Shown here: positions 11,745-19,786 of the stretch, piece by piece
Layout: every line of letters begins with the position of its first letter
Position numbering within the stretch: the first letter of the stretch is position 1
From: Methanosarcinales archaeon Met12
GTDB lineage: Archaea; Halobacteriota; UBA148; JAJOKI01
Direction: 5' to 3'
Assembly (NCBI GenBank): GCA_002813105.2
Contig: CP017966.2
Coordinates: 620,001 to 684,000, forward strand
DNA: 64,000 bases
The notes under the pieces: generated by a model
Databases searched by the model: none
What the model was told of the DNA's origin: nothing
Seen by the model: only the letters and a program-made list of their open reading frames with translations
Made by a program: the position numbers and the translations under genes

Positions 11745-12053
11745 ATGGATCAAACGGTGAAAGTTCCAACCGAAGAGGAAAAAAAGAAAGGATATATAGA
11801 TGGCATCAAAAAAACGATCATCCCTGGGATTTTTGGCATAATCGGGGGCATTATGTCATTTCATCTCGCCGGTGAAACACAGGCCAGGGCAGGATTTGGA
11901 TTTGCGATATTGGTCATCATGGTACTCTTGCAAAAGTATGTTTTCCCGCTGGTCAACATAAAAGTAGAAGAGTTTGAAGCCAAGGATTGGATTTATACCG
12001 TATTTATGACGACGACGTTCTGGTTTGTGAGTTGGACTCTTTTACTGAACTAA
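11745..12053 (+). CDS. Small membrane protein, possibly EMC6-like
   Basis: 102 residues: a charged N-terminus (about 22 residues, many Lys/Glu), then three hydrophobic helices, with a conserved-looking DWIYTVFMTTTFWFVSWTLLLN C-terminus. I recall similar ~100-residue proteins in methanogens annotated as EMC6-like; EMC6 is part of a membrane-insertion complex in eukaryotes. The assignment is by memory of this C-terminal pattern and is not certain. A strong Shine-Dalgarno (GGAGGT) precedes ATG 11745. It lies between rqcH (divergent) and the ABCE1 gene (downstream, 16 nt), which suggests a role at the ribosome-membrane interface. Confidence 0.6.
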   Translation: MDQTVKVPTEEEKKKGYIDGIKKTIIPGIFGIIGGIMSFHLAGETQARAGFGFAILVIMVLLQKYVFPLVNIKVEEFEAKDWIYTVFMTTTFWFVSWTLLLN

Positions 12054-12069
12054 TCTCGAAGTGAACGAT

Positions 12070-13824
12070 ATGAGAATTTCAGTTCTGAACAGGGATCGAT
12101 GTCAGCCTAAGAGATGCGCCCATGAGTGCCATCGATTTTGCCCAAGGGTGCGGACTGGAGACGAAACCATCGTCATCGGCGAGGACCATAAACCGATAAT
12201 ATCGGAAGAACTGTGCGTCGGGTGCGGCATATGCACCAAAAAATGTCCATTTGATGCGATAATGATCATCGGACTGCCAGAGGAGCTTCGTGAACAGGAA
12301 ACGCATAGATACGGCGTAAATGGCTTTGCACTCTATGGGTTGCCCATTCCGCAGGAGGGAAAGGTCACCGGAATACTTGGCCCAAACGGCACAGGAAAAA
12401 GTACTGCAATAAAGATATTGTCAGGCAGCCTCAAACCGAATATTGGAAAAGACGCCCCCCATTGGGACGAAATCATCCAGCACTATCGTGGCTCAGAACT
12501 GCAAGGATATATGCGAGGGATATCGCAAAAAGAGATAAGAATTGCTCAAAAGCCACAGCACATCGACGCAATACTAAAGGCATTTAGTGGCAGCGCTCGT
12601 GAATTGCTCCAGCCCCTCGACGAACGCGGGGCGTTAAAGGATTTGACGTCCAAACTTGATATCGATCATATACTGGATAGGGGGATTGAAGACCTTAGCG
12701 GTGGAGAACTCCAGCGCGTTGCCATCGCAGCATGTATGGCTAAAGATGCCAATTTCTACTTTTTCGATGAGATAACTTCCCATCTGGACATCTGCCAGCG
12801 CATCGAAGTCGCAAAGCTCATCCAGGACCTATCCAAGAACAAAACCGTGATGATCGTAGAGCACGACCTTGCCATTCTCGACCTATTGGCAGATATCGTG
12901 CATATTGTATATGGGACGCCAGGAGGGTATGGCGTAATAACTTCCCCTAAAGGCGTTAGAGTCGGCATTAACCAGTATTTGCAGGGCTTTTTACCAGAGG
13001 AGAACATTAGAATGCGCCAAGAAGCAATCAAATTTGAGGTTCATGCACCCAGACTTCAGAAGGACATTCCAGCACTCGCCAAATTTGATGCATTCGTTAA
13101 AAAATATCCCGAATTTACGTTGAACGTAAAGGGTGGTGAAATACGAAGGGGGGAGGTTATAGGCATTGTAGGGCCAAACGGCATCGGGAAAAGCACGTTC
13201 ATAAAGGTATTGGCTGGCATCATCGAACCAGATGAAGGTGCGGTAGGTCTCGACCTGCAGATATCTTACAAGCCGCAGTATATCACGAGATGCGACGAAT
13301 CGGTCAGGGACTTGCTGCGAACAATAACGAAGCAATTCGGCACAAGCCATTACAATACGGAGGTGATCGGACCATTGCAATTGGAATATTTACTGGACCA
13401 AAATCTGACAGACCTCAGCGGCGGAGAACTCCAGCGCGTTGCCATCGCAGCATGTTTGAGCAGGAAGGCGGATTTATATATTTTGGATGAACCCTCTGCA
13501 CATTTAGATGTCGAGCAGCGGACTTCCGCCATTAAGACGATACGCCGATTTGCAGAAAACAACAAAGCAAGCGCGATGGTAGTTGATCATGACATCTATA
13601 TGATAGACCTGCTCAGCGAGCGTTTGATGGTCTTTGATGGGAAGCCAGGGGTGTGTGGTGAAGTATTTGGTCCGTTCGATATGCGCGAAGGCATGAATAA
13701 ATTTCTTGAAAAAATGGATATCACCTTCAGGCGCGACGAGAATACCAAGAGGCCGAGGGTAAACAAACCAGAATCCAAATTGGACAGGGAACAGAAGGCG
13801 AAAGGGGAGTATTATTATCAGTGA
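12070..13824 (+). CDS. abce1: ABCE1 / Rli1 ribosome-recycling ATPase
   Basis: All ABCE1 parts are present: an N-terminal pair of 4Fe-4S clusters (cysteines in RCQPKRCAHECHRFCP and CVGCGICTKKCPF), two ABC domains with Walker A GPNGTGKST and GPNGIGKST, and two signature motifs LSGGELQRV. It splits ribosomes into subunits after termination or Pelota rescue. I prefer ATG 12070 over GTG 12061 because AAGTGA sits just before it. The two signature regions (about 12697-12735 and 13417-13455) are almost identical in DNA, hinting at gene conversion between the halves. Confidence 0.97.
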   Translation: MRISVLNRDRCQPKRCAHECHRFCPRVRTGDETIVIGEDHKPIISEELCVGCGICTKKCPFDAIMIIGLPEELREQETHRYGVNGFALYGLPIPQEGKVTGILGPNGTGKSTAIKILSGSLKPNIGKDAPHWDEIIQHYRGSELQGYMRGISQKEIRIAQKPQHIDAILKAFSGSARELLQPLDERGALKDLTSKLDIDHILDRGIEDLSGGELQRVAIAACMAKDANFYFFDEITSHLDICQRIEVAKLIQDLSKNKTVMIVEHDLAILDLLADIVHIVYGTPGGYGVITSPKGVRVGINQYLQGFLPEENIRMRQEAIKFEVHAPRLQKDIPALAKFDAFVKKYPEFTLNVKGGEIRRGEVIGIVGPNGIGKSTFIKVLAGIIEPDEGAVGLDLQISYKPQYITRCDESVRDLLRTITKQFGTSHYNTEVIGPLQLEYLLDQNLTDLSGGELQRVAIAACLSRKADLYILDEPSAHLDVEQRTSAIKTIRRFAENNKASAMVVDHDIYMIDLLSERLMVFDGKPGVCGEVFGPFDMREGMNKFLEKMDITFRRDENTKRPRVNKPESKLDREQKAKGEYYYQ

Positions 13825-14054
13825 TTTAAATACGTTGATGATAATACGGATTTTGAAATGCCAAATTTAATATCATATGTAAGGCAGAAGACGGGATTTT
13901 CAATACTATTTGGTTGAATGAGTTGGATAAAAGCATCGCTGAAATAACGAAAGAGTGGAGTGACAATTGACATTTACACCTCCAAAAGAGTATGAATGCC
14001 CTCACACCAAACATTAATATACTTTCAATACTGAAAATATACTGAGGAATTAGA

Positions 14055-14297
14055 CTGAGATATCTACATACGTTACCAATCAGATTCAAAAGACACGCAT
14101 CTGAAAGACTCATAAAACGATTCCAGATGAGCTCTGACGAAGTGCGACATCACATTAAAACAGGAAAACATATCAAAAAGCCAGAGAAGGAAGGAAACAT
14201 CGGCATCATCCAGAGCAAGATAAGAGATTCTCAGATCCGATTCGTGTACGTGGTTAGAAACAAAATACTGTGGATAATAACGATAGAGGAAACATGA
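14055..14297 (+). CDS. DUF4258-type toxin, probable CTG start
   Basis: The reading frame from 14055 encodes about 80 residues with the DUF4258 pattern: RFKRHASERLIKRF near the start, then SSDEVRHHIKTGKHI and a C-terminal RFVYVVRNKILWIITIEE. There is no ATG, GTG or TTG before residue 25. CTG at 14055 follows GAGG (14044-14047) by 7 nt, and an in-frame stop lies just upstream, so CTG is the best start unless the N-terminus is decayed. The stop overlaps the ATG of the antitoxin gene (ATGA at 14294). The family is a RelE-like toxin paired with zinc-ribbon antitoxins. Confidence 0.6.
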   Translation: MRYLHTLPIRFKRHASERLIKRFQMSSDEVRHHIKTGKHIKKPEKEGNIGIIQSKIRDSQIRFVYVVRNKILWIITIEET

Positions 14298-14593
14298 CTA
14301 AATGTCCGTTTTGCGAGAGCGAACTATTAGAAGAAAAACGTGAAATAGAAAAAGGCGTGTTTGCAAAGGTAGAGGTATGTTCAAACTGCCAAGATGAATG
14401 GGTTGATGAGAAAGAACATGATAGGTTGCTAGACCTATTTAAGCGGAGAGCATTCAATCTTGGCGGAAGTATCGCAATCAGAATTCCAAAGGAACTGGCT
14501 GATGCTTTAGAAATCAAAGAGGGAACCGAAGTCGGTTTTTCCGTATCGAAGAACAAGATCACCATCTCCAAGACGGAAGAAGCAACTGTATAG
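14294..14593 (+). CDS. Zinc-ribbon / AbrB antitoxin (MqsA-like two-domain)
   Basis: Residues 1-45 hold a four-cysteine zinc ribbon (CPFCESE and CSNCQDE), like the YgiT/MqsA N-terminus. Residues ~50-95 form a SpoVT/AbrB-type DNA-binding domain (GGSIAIRIPKELADALEIKEGTEVGF). It should neutralise the DUF4258 toxin and repress the pair. GAGG four bases before ATG 14294 and the ATGA overlap with the toxin stop favour this start over ATG 14270. The 230 bp between abce1 and the toxin gene hold nothing I recognise beyond AT-rich sequence. Confidence 0.82.
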   Translation: MTKCPFCESELLEEKREIEKGVFAKVEVCSNCQDEWVDEKEHDRLLDLFKRRAFNLGGSIAIRIPKELADALEIKEGTEVGFSVSKNKITISKTEEATV

Positions 14594-14598
14594 ATATA

Positions 14599-15894
14599 TC
14601 AAACCAAAACCCAATACAAACCCACAGATACAATCGCCCCTGCCGCCGTTGCAAGAAGATTGACCGAGTGATTCGTCAGAAGCCCCCTATTTTCCAGCGT
14701 TGCGCCCAACAGGCTGTCGACATTGGTGCCGATGAATCCACCTAAAATGGTGGTGATTAGCGCAATAGGATAATCTATCAGCCCAAGCAACACCGCGATT
14801 ATGCCTATCGCACCTGCTCCCAATAGCGCTGAAAATTCACCCAATGCGGAGATGGCGCCACTGGTGCCTGGTTTTACCTTTTCAAATGTCGTAATCATCC
14901 TGGGCTTGCCCCTCCAGGTTTCACCGATCTCACTGGCAAGCGTATCTCCCGTAGCGGTTGCTATGGCGCCGAGGTATCCTATCAAGAAGACATGCCAGCC
15001 GAACACGCCCCATGCCACAGCCAAAATCATGGCGACGAGTCCATTTCCAAACACGTTCTTATATCCTCGTGCTCCGCCTTCTGCCTCTGCAATTCCCAGT
15101 GATTGCTTATATTTATACTCATATTTCGTGAACGCCCCACCCAGTACGAAAAAGACCATGAGAACCGCAAACCACTCGATGCCACCGAAAACGATGACCA
15201 AAACGCCAAGCAATGTCCCACTCAACACTCCTGTGATGTCCGCTATTTTTGCCCCATATGAGATATAACCGATTATAAGCGCAAGCGCCAATGCGAATAT
15301 TAGTATGGAAGGGGGGACCCAATATCCAAACTCTGCAAATAGCCACATCGCCATCGCAGTGCCAAAGGGAAGCGTCAGGTTGTTGTTCTTGTGGGGAATC
15401 GACTCAAGCAGAGCACCCGTAAGTGTGCCGATTACCGCCAGGAAGAACATGAACTGGTAAGGAGAAGAGGACATATGGATGTCACCTATTCCATTGAATG
15501 CAATTATCCAACTGCCAACGATAAATGCAGATATCATGCCGGAGATGAGGAAAACTGCGCTGCCCATAACCGTCCTTATCCTTGGCGATTTATCCGCCTC
15601 GATGGTCTCACATATGGAGACAGCGAACGTGCTGATGGCAATGGACGCTCCCAAAAGGTAGACAGGAAAATTCGATACCCAGGACAAAACCGTTAGAATC
15701 AGAACGGCAAAGCACAGGTGTAGCGGGCCCAGTGCAACAGACCTTCGATCTGTGACATATGCAAATCCAATCATCGCAGCCAGGACTATGAGTATTATCT
15801 GCCACATCTCCAGAAATGGGAGTACCAAAGCGGCGCAGCCAAACAAAATGCGTACTAATTGCCTCTCGTATCTCGATGACGAACACATTGACAA
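14599..15894 (-). CDS. DUF92 family membrane protein (VTE6-like polyprenyl-phosphate kinase)
   Basis: 431 residues with about ten hydrophobic helices. The C-terminal half has the DUF92 signature: GYLGAIATATGDTLASEIGE, then GTSGAISALGEFSALLGAG and GGFIGTNVDSLLGATLENRG. Plant VTE6 and the cyanobacterial homologue phosphorylate phytyl phosphate, and archaeal relatives are thought to act on polyprenyl or geranylgeranyl phosphate. It is divergent from, and 37 bp from, a cis-prenyltransferase-like gene, which supports a role in polyprenol carrier metabolism. TTG 15894 lies about 10 nt after GGAG; ATG 15888 is the alternative start. Confidence 0.83.
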   Translation of the reverse strand: MSMCSSSRYERQLVRILFGCAALVLPFLEMWQIILIVLAAMIGFAYVTDRRSVALGPLHLCFAVLILTVLSWVSNFPVYLLGASIAISTFAVSICETIEADKSPRIRTVMGSAVFLISGMISAFIVGSWIIAFNGIGDIHMSSSPYQFMFFLAVIGTLTGALLESIPHKNNNLTLPFGTAMAMWLFAEFGYWVPPSILIFALALALIIGYISYGAKIADITGVLSGTLLGVLVIVFGGIEWFAVLMVFFVLGGAFTKYEYKYKQSLGIAEAEGGARGYKNVFGNGLVAMILAVAWGVFGWHVFLIGYLGAIATATGDTLASEIGETWRGKPRMITTFEKVKPGTSGAISALGEFSALLGAGAIGIIAVLLGLIDYPIALITTILGGFIGTNVDSLLGATLENRGLLTNHSVNLLATAAGAIVSVGLYWVLV

Positions 15895-15930
15895 AATACT
15901 TTATCTCCTTTCTACTTATATTTAGCCAAG

Positions 15931-16584
15931 ATGGATGGAGTCATTCTGGACCAATACGAGAAGAGGGTCATCGGTCAGATAGGGAAAGAGGGCATTCCAG
16001 AACATATAATTCTCGTGATCGCCGAAGAGGACCTGCAGACCGACGATGCGCTCAAGAAGCTCAAGGCATTTGTCTTCTGGTGTTCCGAAATTGGAATTCG
16101 CAGGGTTACAGTACACATCAGTGTGATTGCCATAGGAGAGATAAAGAAAAGAATATATTCAACACTCACGAAGCAATTGATCGAGGCAATGTCCCACATC
16201 CCAGCCAAGGTCGCAATATACACAGAATCCGAAAGGATAGACGTAACTTCTGGAAAATATGACCTAATGCTTGACATTTCAATTGGCTATGGGGGAAAGC
16301 AGGAACTGGTCAGGGCAATCAAGCAGATCATGCATAAAGTCGAGGTGGGAGAATTTACTCTAGACGATATTGATGAGGCATTGGTCGAGTCACACCTTGT
16401 ATTTAAAGCAGAACCAGATTTGGTCATCAAGACAGGCGGAGTACGATTGACGGATTTTCTGATATGGCAGGCAGTGTATTCAGAGTTCTTTTTTACAGAC
16501 GTGAACTGGTCAGGGTTCAGAAAGGTGGATTTTTTAAGGGCGATCAGGGATTATCAGAAAAGACAGAGACGATTTGGGAAATAG
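15931..16584 (+). CDS. Cis-prenyltransferase paralogue without catalytic Asp (NgBR/Nus1-like subunit)
   Basis: 217 residues in the UPP-synthase fold. The C-terminal part is clearly homologous (YGGKQELVRAIKQI; PDLVIKTGG; FLIWQAVYSEFFF; the end YQKRQRRFGK). The N-terminal DGNxRWA motif with the catalytic Asp is absent; the matching place reads HIILVIAEEDLQ. It keeps the C-terminal RxG-type motif (RFG) that the other copy at 18830-19768 lacks. This is the division of labour seen in heteromeric enzymes such as human DHDDS-NgBR; a heteromeric cis-prenyltransferase has also been reported in Methanosarcina mazei. Probably the non-catalytic partner in dolichol-type carrier synthesis. Confidence 0.82.
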   Translation: MDGVILDQYEKRVIGQIGKEGIPEHIILVIAEEDLQTDDALKKLKAFVFWCSEIGIRRVTVHISVIAIGEIKKRIYSTLTKQLIEAMSHIPAKVAIYTESERIDVTSGKYDLMLDISIGYGGKQELVRAIKQIMHKVEVGEFTLDDIDEALVESHLVFKAEPDLVIKTGGVRLTDFLIWQAVYSEFFFTDVNWSGFRKVDFLRAIRDYQKRQRRFGK

Positions 16585-16593
16585 TGGTGTAGC

Positions 16594-17163
16594 TTATCGT
16601 ATCTTAGCCCACTTACATAGGAATTCAGACTTATTCTCATTTATGTATCTTTCATACTTCGTCACAATCTTGGGTTTTTCGATGGCTTTTCTGTATGCTT
16701 CTTCGCTTTCAAATAAATGGATTTTATTTTGAACATTCTTAAACCTCTTTATGCGTATATCATCTATTAAAAGAGCCTCCTCTCTTGTAAAAATATAAAA
16801 TTGTGCACCAACAAAATCATCGTTCAATGCTACACCCACAAGAATATCGTATTCTATCTCTTGTTTATCCCATTCTTTAACTGTCCAACCCCAATATTTC
16901 ACGTCTTTAGGATATAATCCCTCATTCTTTAGCGTGGAGGTTCTAATCTTTACGTTTATTTTTTTGCCATTGTAATCTATATAGATATTAGCTTTCCTTT
17001 TATCAGGTGTTAATTTTTTAAATCCCAATCCGTTTAATTTGTCCAATACACACTTTTTTCCAAGCTTACTGACCAACCCATGAGGTAAAGGGCGGCCGAT
17101 GCTCTTATATTTTTTAAGCCTAACTATTATCTCCTCAATTACTCCGTTTTTATCGATACTCAT
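16594..17163 (-). CDS. Predicted PD-(D/E)XK-like nuclease or group I hypothetical
   Basis: 189 residues from ATG 17163 (ATG 17193 adds ten). The middle reads ANIYIDYNGKKINVKIRTST, then hydrophobic strands and DILVGVALND, DFVGAQFYIFTREEA. This order resembles restriction-endonuclease-like domains in which an Asp strand, a xVK strand and a later D-x-hydrophobic strand alternate, although the usual Glu before VK is missing. The function is therefore a guess. Its base composition is AT-rich like the two R-M genes upstream. Its first codons (ATGAGTATCGATAAAAAC) are copied at the 3' end of uppS (18816-18834), suggesting it originally followed uppS with overlapping stop and start. Confidence 0.6.
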   Translation of the reverse strand: MSIDKNGVIEEIIVRLKKYKSIGRPLPHGLVSKLGKKCVLDKLNGLGFKKLTPDKRKANIYIDYNGKKINVKIRTSTLKNEGLYPKDVKYWGWTVKEWDKQEIEYDILVGVALNDDFVGAQFYIFTREEALLIDDIRIKRFKNVQNKIHLFESEEAYRKAIEKPKIVTKYERYINENKSEFLCKWAKIR

Positions 17164-17170
17164 AACTTTC
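17131..17170. repeat. Direct repeat, left copy (with 18801-18840), flanking the R-M cassette
   Basis: About 40 bp here match 18801-18840 in the same orientation with a few mismatches; the core GTTTTTATCGATACTCA (17147-17163) is exact at 18817-18833 except for offsets at the edges. One copy covers the start of the 16594-17163 gene, the other the stop of uppS. The arrangement looks like a duplicated target around the 1.6-kb R-M cassette. Confidence 0.7.
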
Positions 17171-17240
17171 CCAGCATAAAAGAAGTTTTGCAAAACAAAA
17201 ATTTGAGTGAGTACCGTAAGGCACGAATCTTTTATGCTGT

Positions 17241-17254
17241 GTTATACGCCATCG
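17241..17254. repeat. 14-bp inverted repeat, left end of R-M cassette
   Basis: GTTATACGCCATCG here is a perfect reverse complement of 18750-18763. The pair tightly brackets the REase and methyltransferase genes (17256-18727). No matching short duplication lies directly outside the pair, so a simple transposon end is not proven; they could also be paired binding sites or recombination sites. Confidence 0.75.
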
Positions 17255-17255
17255 T

Positions 17256-17906
17256 TTAAAACTCAATAAAATATTCCAGCTCATCATCTATTGCCTCCAA
17301 ATCTAATAACACCTTTGCTCTTCTTGGACTTCCATCGGCATTTCTGAAATCTTCCTGAAATGAACCATATTTAACCAATGTATCATCCGTTATTCTGATG
17401 AAAGAAATTTGCTGTAACTCAAAGGATACTTTTCTCAATCTTGACCATGCCCCTCTTTTTATCCTCTCTATCACATATTTTGATTTTCCACCTTTCAACG
17501 CTTCATGCCACTTTTGAAATGTTCTATCTTCATCGTTATATAGAACCTTACCGATGGCAAGAATTAAGCCAACTGCTCCATAATCTTTAATTCCATTCGC
17601 TGTCGCTTCACTATCATTAACAATTATCTGATGACTGCTTGTATTCATAGCATGTGCTTTGAAATCCCAAGGAACATTTTTAAAACCATCAAACCTAACA
17701 TTTCCATATTTTGGCCCTGGTATTTCAACAAAACCTGATAAATATTTTTCACATAGAAATTGAAAGTAAAAACCAATCCATTCCATTTGTTTCCAATGTG
17801 GATAGTTTGCGTCTTTCATCTCCAAGATTGATTTTCTGCCATCCCACATCTTAGGAATCTTTCTCAATTCTTTTCCAACATGTTTGGCAGTTTTTAAGAA
17901 AGTCAT
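17256..17906 (-). CDS. Putative type II restriction endonuclease
   Basis: 216 residues; no close family recognised by eye. It lies 2 nt downstream of a DNA methyltransferase gene on the same strand, which is the main reason for the call. The segment NVRFDGFKNVPWDFKAHAMN offers a PD-(D/E)XK-like pair (D followed about ten residues later by DFK). The protein is soluble and rich in aromatic and basic residues. The gene is markedly more AT-rich than uppS, consistent with transfer. The inverted repeat at 17241-17254 begins just past its stop codon. Confidence 0.65.
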   Translation of the reverse strand: MTFLKTAKHVGKELRKIPKMWDGRKSILEMKDANYPHWKQMEWIGFYFQFLCEKYLSGFVEIPGPKYGNVRFDGFKNVPWDFKAHAMNTSSHQIIVNDSEATANGIKDYGAVGLILAIGKVLYNDEDRTFQKWHEALKGGKSKYVIERIKRGAWSRLRKVSFELQQISFIRITDDTLVKYGSFQEDFRNADGSPRRAKVLLDLEAIDDELEYFIEF

Positions 17907-17908
17907 TG

Positions 17909-18727
17909 TTATCCTTCTATTTCAAATAAATTCAATGTTTTTTGGAACTTTTCCTCTACCTCTTTAATCCTATATTTATTTTCATTCAACCTTTTTTGAG
18001 CAAACTCATAATATTCTTTTACAATTTCAAATCCAATATACTGTCTTTTCATCATTTTACTAACAACTGCCACCTGCCCGGAACCTAAGAAAGGATCTAA
18101 AACAACATCTCCTTCTTCACTTGAATACATCAATATCTTTTTAATCAATTCAGCAGGTAATTTTGTTGGGGTTTTCTGGTCTCCTGTCCAATACTCTCTT
18201 TTGATTATCCAAACATCCTCTTTATCTTTATAATGCAAGCTGCCACCATCTTTATCATCATCTTCTTTTCCATATCTTGAATAAGGAAAAAATTTCCGTT
18301 TTTCATCATTTTTGCAAACATAAAGGCAGTGATAATGGGAAGTTACAAATTTTCTTTTCGTCACAACACCAAATTGATATTTCCAGATAATATGATTAAC
18401 TGTAATAAAACCGATTTCGTCAATTGCAACTAATATGTCTTTTAAATTATTCCATCCTGAAAAAACATACATACTTCCTGATTCCTTAAGAGCCCTATAA
18501 ACCCCTTTCATCCATTTGAGTGTGAAATCATAGTATTCTTCTTTTGGTATTTCATTGTATCCTTCTAAAACCCGAGATTGTGTTCTGCGATAATTATTTC
18601 TTTTTGCTTTAAAATCTATGGCAAAAGGCGGGTCTGTAATAACAAGGTCTATCGTATTATCGGTGATATGCTTCATTCCATCAATACAATCCATATTGTA
18701 TATTTTGTTAAATTCAAATTTTTCCAT
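17909..18727 (-). CDS. DNA methyltransferase, N4-cytosine / N6-adenine (beta class)
   Basis: 272 residues. The catalytic DPPF motif is at residues 32-35 (LVITDPPFAIDF), and the SAM-binding FxGxG motif lies near the C-terminus (DPFLGSGQVAVVSKMM, about residue 210), an order that defines the beta class. It would modify the recognition site of the neighbouring endonuclease. The start ATG 18727 follows a GGGGTAAG Shine-Dalgarno. AT-rich composition and flanking inverted repeats suggest a recently acquired module. Confidence 0.92.
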   Translation of the reverse strand: MEKFEFNKIYNMDCIDGMKHITDNTIDLVITDPPFAIDFKAKRNNYRRTQSRVLEGYNEIPKEEYYDFTLKWMKGVYRALKESGSMYVFSGWNNLKDILVAIDEIGFITVNHIIWKYQFGVVTKRKFVTSHYHCLYVCKNDEKRKFFPYSRYGKEDDDKDGGSLHYKDKEDVWIIKREYWTGDQKTPTKLPAELIKKILMYSSEEGDVVLDPFLGSGQVAVVSKMMKRQYIGFEIVKEYYEFAQKRLNENKYRIKEVEEKFQKTLNLFEIEG

Positions 18728-18749
18728 CTTACCCCCTTCTTATCATGAG

Positions 18750-18763
18750 CGATGGCGTATAAC
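18750..18763. repeat. 14-bp inverted repeat, right end of R-M cassette
   Basis: CGATGGCGTATAAC is a perfect reverse complement of 17241-17254. It sits 22 nt upstream of the methyltransferase start, so besides being a cassette end it could be an operator for that gene. Confidence 0.75.
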
Positions 18764-18800
18764 TTCCTATATGACCTTACTTTTCTTGCCTATAAACTTT

Positions 18801-18840
18801 CATCTCAATTCACTCGTTTTTATCGATACTCACAACTTCA
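18801..18840. repeat. Direct repeat, right copy (with 17131-17170)
   Basis: Imperfect copy of 17131-17170 covering the uppS stop codon. On the minus strand the uppS stop TGA overlaps a GTG in the context GTGAGTATCGATAAAAAC, matching the ATG start of the 16594-17163 gene. This supports an ancestral overlapping gene pair split by the R-M cassette. Confidence 0.7.
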
Positions 18841-19768
18841 GCCCGCTTCTCACGTTAACGGGCAATTCATGCAATATGCTTAGCACCTCTTTTCTCGTAA
18901 TATTCAATATGCGCCCGCATAGGCTGATGACTTCCTCGACCTCGACGTTCGAGCATTCACTTAACAATTTAATCATCCGTATAACGGTATTGCGCCGTTT
19001 CTCAGATTCCCTCATCTGATATGTGCGCACGCCCCTCAAGAAGTCGATCTTGCGAAATTCAGGCCAATATGGTGCACAGAAGTATGCTGCGCACTCGTTA
19101 CCGCTTGCCTGCCACGGGAGGAAGTTGGATGCCCGCTCTTCTCCGCCGGTTCTGATGACCAGGTCGACGTTGACCGAATCACCCGAATACAAATGGGCAG
19201 ATATTATGCTCTCATCGATATCCTCTGTTCGCAGCTCTCCAGCAAGAACCTTTTGTGCTATTTTCCTTGTAGCATCGACGATTTCCTGCCGTCCACCATA
19301 TGCCAGTGCAACGTTGAGGCAAAAATTGTCATAGTCCTTCGTTTTTTGCTCTGCCTGTTTAATCGCCAGTCTTACGTCGATGGGGAGACGGTCTATGTCG
19401 CCTATGGCCCTGACTCGCATCCTATAACGGTGAATTCGCTCGTCAATGCACATCTCATCGAATCTTTCTTTAAATAACTTGTAAAGTTGCATGCGTTCTG
19501 TGTATGGTCTACGGAAATTTTCGGTCGAAAATGTGTATATGGTCAGTTGCTTAACTCCGATCTCCACACACCATTCTATGAGTTTCTCGGTCGTGTAAGC
19601 GCCATGGATATGTCCATGGGAAGGAGGTTCACCAATCCTTTTGGCATATCTTCGGTTTCCATCCTGTATGACTGCAACATGCGCTGGAATTAGCCCCTCC
19701 TTTATTTCTTCCGTTAGAAGGGACTCATATCCCGTGTACAATATATTCCGTATCTTACTCCCTGTCAT
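18830..19768 (-). CDS. uppS: Cis-prenyltransferase, catalytic subunit (UPP synthase family)
   Basis: 312 residues, longer than the ~250 typical, with an extra C-terminal tail of about 60. The catalytic motif AVIQDGNRRYAKR (residues ~32-44) is intact, as are YTFSTENFRRP, YGGRQEIVDA, LVIRTGGEERASNFLPWQ and the ECAAYF block. The C-terminal RxG motif of homodimeric enzymes is missing (YQMRESEKRRN in its place), whereas the paralogue at 15931-16584 ends with it. It should elongate polyprenyl diphosphate for dolichol-type glycan carriers, probably as a heteromer. The R-M cassette has inserted just downstream. Confidence 0.93.
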   Translation of the reverse strand: MTGSKIRNILYTGYESLLTEEIKEGLIPAHVAVIQDGNRRYAKRIGEPPSHGHIHGAYTTEKLIEWCVEIGVKQLTIYTFSTENFRRPYTERMQLYKLFKERFDEMCIDERIHRYRMRVRAIGDIDRLPIDVRLAIKQAEQKTKDYDNFCLNVALAYGGRQEIVDATRKIAQKVLAGELRTEDIDESIISAHLYSGDSVNVDLVIRTGGEERASNFLPWQASGNECAAYFCAPYWPEFRKIDFLRGVRTYQMRESEKRRNTVIRMIKLLSECSNVEVEEVISLCGRILNITRKEVLSILHELPVNVRSGLKL

Positions 19769-19786
19769 ATGCTCACCTTTCTACAT

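Noticed and set aside
12690-13455. 36-bp near-identical repeat inside ABCE1 as a mobile or regulatory repeat
   Set aside because: It encodes the conserved LSGGELQRVAIAAC signature in both ATPase halves; conserved function or gene conversion explains it.
13826-14113. 95-codon - strand ORF after ABCE1
   Set aside because: Overlaps the start of the DUF4258 toxin frame on the other strand and has no family features or Shine-Dalgarno.
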